Shown: piece after piece, positions 14,686-19,964 of the stretch
Numbering within the stretch: position 1 is the first letter of the stretch
Layout of the letters: every line of letters begins with the position of its first letter
Assembly: GCA_910585655.1 (NCBI GenBank)
Contig: CAJUFW010000028.1
Location: 5,281-25,244, forward strand
Origin: an uncultured Lachnospiraceae bacterium
GTDB lineage: Bacteria; Bacillota_A; Clostridia; Lachnospirales; Lachnospiraceae
Direction of reading: 5' to 3'
Length of the DNA: 19,964 nucleotides
The notes under the pieces: model-generated
What the model was told of the DNA's origin: nothing
Database searches by the model: none
The model's input: only the letters and a program-made list of their open reading frames with translations
Made by a program: the position numbers and the translations under genes

Positions 14686-16560
14686 TTGAAAAGGATTCTA
14701 AGATATGTAGTTGTGTATTTGCCAAGAATGTTGGGCGGGCTGGCGATTAAAGTGCTGGGGACGCTGACGGATCTGGGGCTTCCCTGGGTGCTGGCGTTTA
14801 TGATCGACGATGTTATTCCGAAAAAAAGCCTGTCTTTGGTAGCAGTCTGGGGCGTGGTCATGCTGGTTTTGGCAGTGGTAACGCGGGCGCTGAACGTACA
14901 GGCAAACCGGATGGCTTCCAGTGTGGCACGGGATGTGACGCGGGCAGTTCGTCATGATTTGTATGAAAAGATTATGAGTTTGTCCGGGCGGCAGGTGGAT
15001 CAGTTTACGATTCCGTCGCTTGTATCCCGAATGACCTCGGATACCTACAACATTCATCATGCAGTAGGAATGATTCAGCGTATCGGAGTACGCGCGCCGA
15101 TGATTTTGCTGGGTGGGATTGCGATTACCTTTACGCTTGACGTCGTGCTGACGCTGGTGCTGATTGCTACGCTGCCTTTTATTGCGGTATTGGTATGGTT
15201 TATTTCCAGCAAGGGGATTCCGATGTATACCAGGGTGCAGCAGGCTGTCGATCAGATGGTACAGGTCGTACGGGAAAATGTCACAGGAGTACGGGTGATC
15301 AAGGCACTCTCCAAGGGCGAAGGAGAAAAACGCCGTTTTGATAAAATCAATGAAGAAACCTCGTCGCGAGAGGTAAAAGCAAGTTCAACAATGTCGGCGA
15401 TCAATCCGATTATGAACCTGATTTTGAATATCGGTCTGACGCTGGTGATCGTTGTCGGGGCTTACCGTGTCAACGAAGGGCGGATGGACGTAGGAAAAAT
15501 CGTCGCCTTTTTGTCCTATTTTACCATGATTTTAAATGCCATGATGTCGATTAACCGTATTTTTGTCATGCTTTCTAAAGCGACGGCTTCTGCCAATCGT
15601 ATCAGCGAAGTGTTAGAGGCTCCGGCGGAGCTGATGCCAACGCCGGTAGAGAGCGTGGCGAACGGCTGTCATATTGAATTCGACCATGTGAAATTTGCTT
15701 ATTACGGAGCCGGTGCCACAGGCAGAGGAGGCGCTGCCTCAAGGTCTGTTTCAAACGGGGAAGAGATACGCCAAAACATCGACGATATTTCGTTCCGGCT
15801 AAAACAGGGAGAAAGTCTGGGAATCATCGGTTCTACCGGAAGCGGTAAAACAACGTTAATCAATCTGCTGATGCGTTTTTATGATGTGGACGAGGGCGCC
15901 GTTCGTATCCATGGACAAGACGTGAGGAGTATGAGTTTAAAGGAGCTGCGGGAACAGTTCGGCGTTGTCTTCCAGAATGATATTTTATTTGCCGATACGA
16001 TACGGGAAAATATCAATTTCTGGCGGGATATCCCGGAGGAACAGCTTTGTGCGGCGGCTGAGGATGCTCAAGCTGCGGAGTTTTTACGGGAAATCGGAGC
16101 AGCATTAGGCGAATTATCAGAGGAGGCTGCCATTAGTGCGGAATTGGCTACCGTGGATTCCGGGATTTCCGGGCAGGCTTCGGAAGAACTGGCGCGGGGG
16201 CTTTCTCATCTTGCTGCTTCAAAAGGAGCGAACCTTTCCGGGGGGCAGAAGCAGCGTGTTCTGATAGCAAGAGCTTTGGCAGGGAAACCGGAAATTCTGA
16301 TTTTAGACGATTCCTCCAGTGCGTTGGATTATAAGACGGATGCCAATTTGCGGATAGCGCTGCGGGATCATTTGAGTGGAACAACGGCGATTATGATAGC
16401 GCAGCGAATCAGCTCGGTACGGAGTCTGGATCATATTTTGGTAATGGAGGACGGACAGTGCGTCGGTTATGGCAGTCATGAAGAATTGATGGCAGGCTGC
16501 TCGACATACCAGGAAATTTACCGTTCGCAGATGGGAGGTGGCGACTATGGCAGGACCTAA
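14686..16560 (+). CDS. ABC exporter subunit with degenerate ATPase site (TM287-like half)
   Basis: Half-transporter: six membrane helices, then an ATP-binding domain; 624 residues from the TTG start. Walker A is GSTGSGKTT (382-390), signature LSGGQ (517-521), Walker B LILDD (538-542). The catalytic Glu after Walker B is Asp542 and the H-loop His is Gln573 (MIAQRIS). This is the pattern of the non-canonical subunit in heterodimeric exporters such as TM287/288, LmrCD or BmrCD. Two oddities are an insertion of about 20 residues between the A-loop region and Walker A (about 340-360, Gly/Ser-rich) and another of about 25 residues before the signature (about 467-515). The next gene overlaps by 14 bases and supplies the partner. 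It probably exports drugs or lipophilic compounds; substrate not readable. Confidence 0.92.
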   Translation: MKRILRYVVVYLPRMLGGLAIKVLGTLTDLGLPWVLAFMIDDVIPKKSLSLVAVWGVVMLVLAVVTRALNVQANRMASSVARDVTRAVRHDLYEKIMSLSGRQVDQFTIPSLVSRMTSDTYNIHHAVGMIQRIGVRAPMILLGGIAITFTLDVVLTLVLIATLPFIAVLVWFISSKGIPMYTRVQQAVDQMVQVVRENVTGVRVIKALSKGEGEKRRFDKINEETSSREVKASSTMSAINPIMNLILNIGLTLVIVVGAYRVNEGRMDVGKIVAFLSYFTMILNAMMSINRIFVMLSKATASANRISEVLEAPAELMPTPVESVANGCHIEFDHVKFAYYGAGATGRGGAASRSVSNGEEIRQNIDDISFRLKQGESLGIIGSTGSGKTTLINLLMRFYDVDEGAVRIHGQDVRSMSLKELREQFGVVFQNDILFADTIRENINFWRDIPEEQLCAAAEDAQAAEFLREIGAALGELSEEAAISAELATVDSGISGQASEELARGLSHLAASKGANLSGGQKQRVLIARALAGKPEILILDDSSSALDYKTDANLRIALRDHLSGTTAIMIAQRISSVRSLDHILVMEDGQCVGYGSHEELMAGCSTYQEIYRSQMGGGDYGRT

Positions 16561-18370
16561 CGGAGGTCGCCCGGGCGGAATCGGAAGCCCGGGCGCAGGA
16601 GGTCGGATGATGAAGACTAAGGAAAAGCCAAAGGACACCGGATATGTATTAAAACGACTCGGCGCCTATTTGCTTCATTATAAATGGCTGTTGCTGTTGG
16701 CACTGGCGTTGACGATTGCCGGTAATTCTCTGGCTTTAGTCGGTCCGATGCTTTCCGGATATGCGGTGGATTTGATTGAGCTGGGAAAGGGAAAAGTCGA
16801 TTTGGATGGCGTCTGGCATTATGTCTGGCTGATGCTGGTATTTTATGCGGTTTCTTCCCTTCTAAGTTATGCGTTGGCTATTTTAATGCTGCGTATCAGT
16901 CAAAAGGTTGTAAAAAAGATGCGGCAGGATGTTTTTTATAAGCTGCAGTCCCTGCCGGTCGGTTATTTTGACGTTCACCAGACCGGGGATATTTTGAGCC
17001 GGATTTCTTATGATATTGATACGGTCAGCACGTCGTTGGCAAATGACTTGATTCAGATTTGCGCCAGCGCAATTACGGTGACAGGTTCTTTTATTATGAT
17101 GCTGCTGATCTCACCGCCGTTGTTAATCGTGATGCTGTTTACGATTCCGTTGTCGATTTTTTATACGAAATATATGTCCGGTCGGATTCGTCCGCTCTCC
17201 AGAAGACGTTCTGCCAACCTGGGGCGTCTAAACGGTTTCGTAGAGGAAATGGTATCCGGGCAAAAGACGTTAAAGGCATATGCCAGGGAAGATGTGAACA
17301 TTGCCCATTTTGACCAGACGAACGAAGAGGCGGTAGACGCTTTTTATCAGGCGGAGTTTGTGAGCAGTATGGTTGGTCCGACTGTGAATTTTATCAATAA
17401 CCTGTCTCTGGCTTTGATCACAGCCTTTGGCGCGGTACTGTATTTATTTAATACGCTGACATTAGGAAGTATCTCCTCGTTCGTCTTGTATTCCAGGAAG
17501 TTTTCCGGACCGATCAATGAGCTGGCCAACCTGGCGAGCGAGCTGCAGTCGGCAATGGCAGCGGCAGAGCGTGTGTTAAAGGTATTAGATGAGGAAGCCG
17601 AGCCGGAGGATGCCCGCGATGCTGTGGATCTGCCGGATCATATCCGGGGCGAAGTTATTATGAAACATGTGAATTTCGGTTACAGCCCGGATCGGACGAT
17701 TCTGCACGATTTGAATCTGAAAGCCGAGCCTGGCAAACTGGTGGCAATTGTAGGACCGACCGGAGCCGGAAAAACGACGATTATCAATCTGCTGATGCGG
17801 TTTTACGATATCAATTCCGGCAGGATTACGATAGACGGTTTGGATGTTTCCAAGATCAAACGGAAAAGTCTGCGAAAAGCGTATGCGATGGTGCTGCAGG
17901 ATACTTGGGTATTTGAAGGGACGATTTTTGACAACATTGCCTATGGCAAGGAAAACGCTACCCGCGAGGAAGTAGAGGCGGCGGCAAAAGCCGCCAGAAT
18001 CCATTCCTATATCAGCAGGCTGCCGCAGGGCTATGATACGGTGCTGAGCGAGGACGGTACAAATCTCTCCAAAGGACAGAAGCAGCTTTTAACGATTGCC
18101 AGGGCGATGCTCTTAGACGCCAGGATGCTGATTTTAGACGAGGCGACGTCTAATGTAGATACCCGGACAGAGGTACACATCCGGGAAGCGATGCGGGAGC
18201 TGATGAAGGATAAGACCTGTTTTGTCATTGCTCACAGACTTTCTACGATTGTAGACGCGGATACGATTCTGGTCGTGCGGGACGGGGACGTGATCGAACA
18301 GGGCAACCATAGTGAGCTGATGGAACAAGGCGGATTTTATCATCAGTTGTATATGTCGCAGTTTGAATAA
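16547..18370 (+). CDS. ABC exporter subunit with canonical catalytic residues (TM288-like half)
   Basis: Partner half-transporter, 607 residues. The N-terminus is Gly/Pro-rich (about 1-22) before six membrane helices. Walker A is GPTGAGKTT (403-411), Q-loop VLQD, signature LSKGQ (507-511) instead of LSGGQ, Walker B LILDE (528-532) with Glu532, and H-loop His563 in IAHRLST. The weak signature here faces the degenerate Walker sites of subunit 1, while the canonical Glu and His here face the intact LSGGQ of subunit 1. Together the pair has one active and one degenerate ATP site, as in TM287/288. The ATG at 16547 has GGGAGG at eight bases; a GTG nine bases earlier overlaps that ribosome site. The 14-base overlap with the first gene indicates coupled translation. 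Confidence 0.94.
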   Translation: MAGPNGGRPGGIGSPGAGGRMMKTKEKPKDTGYVLKRLGAYLLHYKWLLLLALALTIAGNSLALVGPMLSGYAVDLIELGKGKVDLDGVWHYVWLMLVFYAVSSLLSYALAILMLRISQKVVKKMRQDVFYKLQSLPVGYFDVHQTGDILSRISYDIDTVSTSLANDLIQICASAITVTGSFIMMLLISPPLLIVMLFTIPLSIFYTKYMSGRIRPLSRRRSANLGRLNGFVEEMVSGQKTLKAYAREDVNIAHFDQTNEEAVDAFYQAEFVSSMVGPTVNFINNLSLALITAFGAVLYLFNTLTLGSISSFVLYSRKFSGPINELANLASELQSAMAAAERVLKVLDEEAEPEDARDAVDLPDHIRGEVIMKHVNFGYSPDRTILHDLNLKAEPGKLVAIVGPTGAGKTTIINLLMRFYDINSGRITIDGLDVSKIKRKSLRKAYAMVLQDTWVFEGTIFDNIAYGKENATREEVEAAAKAARIHSYISRLPQGYDTVLSEDGTNLSKGQKQLLTIARAMLLDARMLILDEATSNVDTRTEVHIREAMRELMKDKTCFVIAHRLSTIVDADTILVVRDGDVIEQGNHSELMEQGGFYHQLYMSQFE

Positions 18371-18437
18371 AGGAAGGGAAAGAAGCTTGCCGCGGTATGG
18401 ACGAAATGAGACTTGCTGGTGAGAAGGGAGGCAGTGC

Positions 18438-19463
18438 ATGGAAAGCACAACGAAGACAAAACTGACAAAAGAAGAACTGCAGCGGCTGGTTTTAGAGCAG
18501 TTTGGGTGTGGTTTGAAAGATTACAGAGAATTTGGAGAGGGACATATGAACACCATTTATCATATTACATTAGAGCGTCCCTTTGTGCCGTCTTCCGTTC
18601 CAGGAGAGGAAAGGGAGCCGGTTCAGGAAGTTATTTTAAAGGTATCTTATTTTCCGGAAAAGGAAATTCTGACTTATGAGCGGGAGATTATGCGGTCGGA
18701 GGTTTTCGTTTACCAGCTTTTAAGGGGTAAAAAGATTCCGACCCCAGAAGTATTGGGGTATGATTTTTCCCATACCTTGTTGGAAGCAGACTACTTTTTT
18801 ATGACTTCGGTGCCAGGAGTATCCTGGGAATCCGTAAAGGAGGAGCTGACGGAGGAGGAGAAAGAGGGTCTGATGCGGGAATTGGGAAACTATCAGGCGA
18901 TACTCCATTCGGTAGACGGGAGGGCATTTGGCTATTATAAAGAGGACAAATGCGGCTTTGCTACCTGGGCAGAGGCGTTTTCTTCTATGATTCAGGATAT
19001 GATAGAGGATGGTCGTGTGAGAAAGGTTCCTCTTCCTTATGAGGAAATCAGGAGTGCGGTTTTAAAGAGAAAGGAATTATTAAACGAAATCAGAACGCCA
19101 AAGTTAGTAGATTTTGATTTGTGGGCAGGAAATGTTTTATTGGATAAAAAGGACGGAAACTGGTACATCAGTGCGATCATTGATTTTGAGCGGGCTTTTT
19201 TTGGAGATCCGTTTGCTGATTTTATTGCGGCGGTTAATTTGTATACGGATATCGGTGAGGAAACGCAATTTATAGAAGGGTATCGGATCGTAGAGGAAAA
19301 ATTTCAGGTGACAGAACATGACAGGGAACGCATGAAGCTGTATTCGCTGTATCTGAATATGATTATGGCAATAGAAGCCTATCGGTATGAGGAAGGGTAT
19401 CGGAGGATGATACAAGGGTATTGCAGTCGGAATATAGATAAACGATTGGAAGAGTTGTCATAA
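18438..19463 (+). CDS. Aminoglycoside phosphotransferase-fold small-molecule kinase
   Basis: APH/choline-kinase-fold protein of 341 residues that probably phosphorylates a small molecule with ATP. Visible are a nucleotide-loop region EFGEGHMNTIY (31-41), the ATP-binding Lys68 in VILKVS, a hinge-like FFMTSVPG (120-127), the catalytic loop VDFDLWAGN (224-232) with catalytic Asp227 and Asn232, and the metal-binding Asp249 in IIDFERAFFGDP. The usual His of the HxDxxxxN loop is Asp225. The ATG has GGGAGG at six bases. The gene lies 67 bases after the exporter without a visible terminator or promoter, so it may be in the same transcript. A role in antibiotic modification next to a drug exporter is tempting but unproven; most such distant APH members have other substrates. 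Confidence 0.82.
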   Translation: MESTTKTKLTKEELQRLVLEQFGCGLKDYREFGEGHMNTIYHITLERPFVPSSVPGEEREPVQEVILKVSYFPEKEILTYEREIMRSEVFVYQLLRGKKIPTPEVLGYDFSHTLLEADYFFMTSVPGVSWESVKEELTEEEKEGLMRELGNYQAILHSVDGRAFGYYKEDKCGFATWAEAFSSMIQDMIEDGRVRKVPLPYEEIRSAVLKRKELLNEIRTPKLVDFDLWAGNVLLDKKDGNWYISAIIDFERAFFGDPFADFIAAVNLYTDIGEETQFIEGYRIVEEKFQVTEHDRERMKLYSLYLNMIMAIEAYRYEEGYRRMIQGYCSRNIDKRLEELS

Positions 19464-19486
19464 GGGGGCGTCATGTTTGTTATAAT
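19455..19486 (+). promoter_or_regulatory. Probable promoter of the small right-edge genes
   Basis: A perfect TATAAT (19481-19486) is preceded by TG one base upstream (extended -10). TTGTCA (19455-19460) is a good -35, but the spacer is 20 bases, so recognition probably relies on the extended -10. It overlaps the end of the kinase gene. Confidence 0.5.
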
Positions 19487-19522
19487 AAAGACAGGACGAA
19501 AGGGAAAAGGGCAGGTGGGACA

Positions 19523-19765
19523 ATGAAGGTAATAAAAAATAGTATGATAGAGGGAAAAGAAGCAAAGCTGCTTTTGCTAAGTAACAACCAAACACTGAAA
19601 ATATCTTTGGGAAATAAGGTTATTTGCATGATAGAGGATTTATGGGACGATATAAAGGAGGAAGAATGGGCGCAGCTTGGGATATTGAAGATAGAAGCAG
19701 AGAGCTATATAAAAAAGAAAAAAGCAGATGCAAAATTAAAGGCGATAGCAGAGGAATTTTTCTAA
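19523..19765 (+). CDS. Small protein of unknown function (80 residues)
   Basis: I do not recognise this family. It starts MKVIKNSMIEGKEAKLLLLS. A predicted mixed beta/alpha first part has one Cys and one short acidic stretch (EDLWDDIKEEEW), followed by a Lys/Ala/Glu-rich helix (about 55-80) ending in EEFF. There is no signal peptide or membrane helix. GGCAGGTGGG lies just before the ATG, and an extended -10 promoter lies about 40 bases upstream. The next frame starts 13 bases after its stop, so the pair forms an operon. The small size, AT-rich composition and tight coupling to the following gene would fit the first member of an antitoxin-toxin-like pair, which is only a guess. Confidence 0.65.
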   Translation: MKVIKNSMIEGKEAKLLLLSNNQTLKISLGNKVICMIEDLWDDIKEEEWAQLGILKIEAESYIKKKKADAKLKAIAEEFF

Positions 19766-19778
19766 AAGAGGTGGGGGA

Positions 19779-19964
19779 ATGGTATTTTTTTTCATGCACG
19801 AAGAGGAGAAATTGGCTGTTTTTAAATATGAAAACCACAGGATAGAGTCAGTGGTTCTCAATGATAAGCAAAAGGACAGGCTTCCTATGATGAAGCTATC
19901 CTCAAAATCTATGGAAGATAAAGTAGCAGATTGGATTATGAGCCGGGGAATACCTGTAACAAGG
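19779..19964 (+). CDS. Start of an unrecognised gene, possibly HipA-like kinase (3' end outside window)
   Basis: The frame stays open for 62 codons to the window edge. It begins MVFFFMHEEEKLAVFKYENH and has KLSSKSMEDKVADWIMSRGI further on. GAGGTGGGGG immediately precedes the ATG and the upstream small gene ends 13 bases before. The layout (short hydrophobic strand, acidic turn, a VFKYE strand, then a helix ending WIMSRGIPVTR) recalls the N-terminus of HipA-like kinase proteins of Firmicutes, which carry a similar W-x-x-x-R-x-IP-x-x-R stretch. This similarity is from memory of the family and weak; no kinase motif is reached before the sequence ends. Confidence 0.6.
   Translation, partial: MVFFFMHEEEKLAVFKYENHRIESVVLNDKQKDRLPMMKLSSKSMEDKVADWIMSRGIPVTR

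Noticed and set aside
17585..18004. 139-codon minus-strand frame inside the second exporter gene
   Set aside because: It is antisense to the Walker A to signature region of a conserved ATPase; no start signal and no recognisable fold.
18371..18437. Search for a terminator or promoter between the exporter and the APH-fold kinase
   Set aside because: No hairpin with a T tract and no -35/-10 pair was seen; only the ribosome site of the kinase gene is evident.

Overview
The window looks like chromosome of a Clostridia member, most likely Lachnospiraceae. The reasons are a SCIFF peptide with its radical SAM maturase (a hallmark of Clostridia), a Lachnospiraceae-style small S1-domain protein, strong AGGAGG ribosome sites, and mid-GC genes next to clearly AT-richer accessory genes. 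This placement is an inference. Genes are packed on both strands and no gene-free stretch exceeds 300 bases; the largest gaps, 3373-3642 and 7033-7269, are promoter regions. I saw no tRNA, rRNA, CRISPR array or insertion sequence.

Layout. Positions 2-1934 hold the end of an OmpR-type response regulator and its histidine kinase. A PLP-fold Orn/Lys/Arg decarboxylase-like gene (1900-3372, minus) converges on the kinase gene and overlaps it by 35 bases. A type B carboxylesterase (3643-5157) follows, then a convergent terminator zone with three stacked hairpins and a folded repeat-like element. Positions 5299-7032 (minus) carry the SCIFF maturase and, upstream of it, a 48-residue SCIFF precursor that is easy to miss because of its size. 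Positions 7185-11480 form an AT-rich restriction-modification island: a tandem two-domain adenine methyltransferase with an N-terminal helix-turn-helix, then an AlwI-family endonuclease. Positions 11508-13598 (minus) encode an unusual single polypeptide joining an iron-sulfur aldo/keto reductase to three S1 RNA-binding domains, and an SGNH-type hydrolase lies upstream at 13652-14503.

Divergent from the hydrolase, a strong promoter with a large dyad drives a heterodimeric ABC exporter of TM287/TM288 type (14686-18370). An APH-fold kinase (18438-19463) may be co-transcribed. The right edge has a small unrecognised gene and the start of a second one, behind their own promoter.

The points most worth checking are the reductase-S1 fusion, the HTH-methylase restriction system, the C-terminal tail of the SCIFF maturase that is read from inside a structured repeat, and the operator-like dyad over the exporter promoter.
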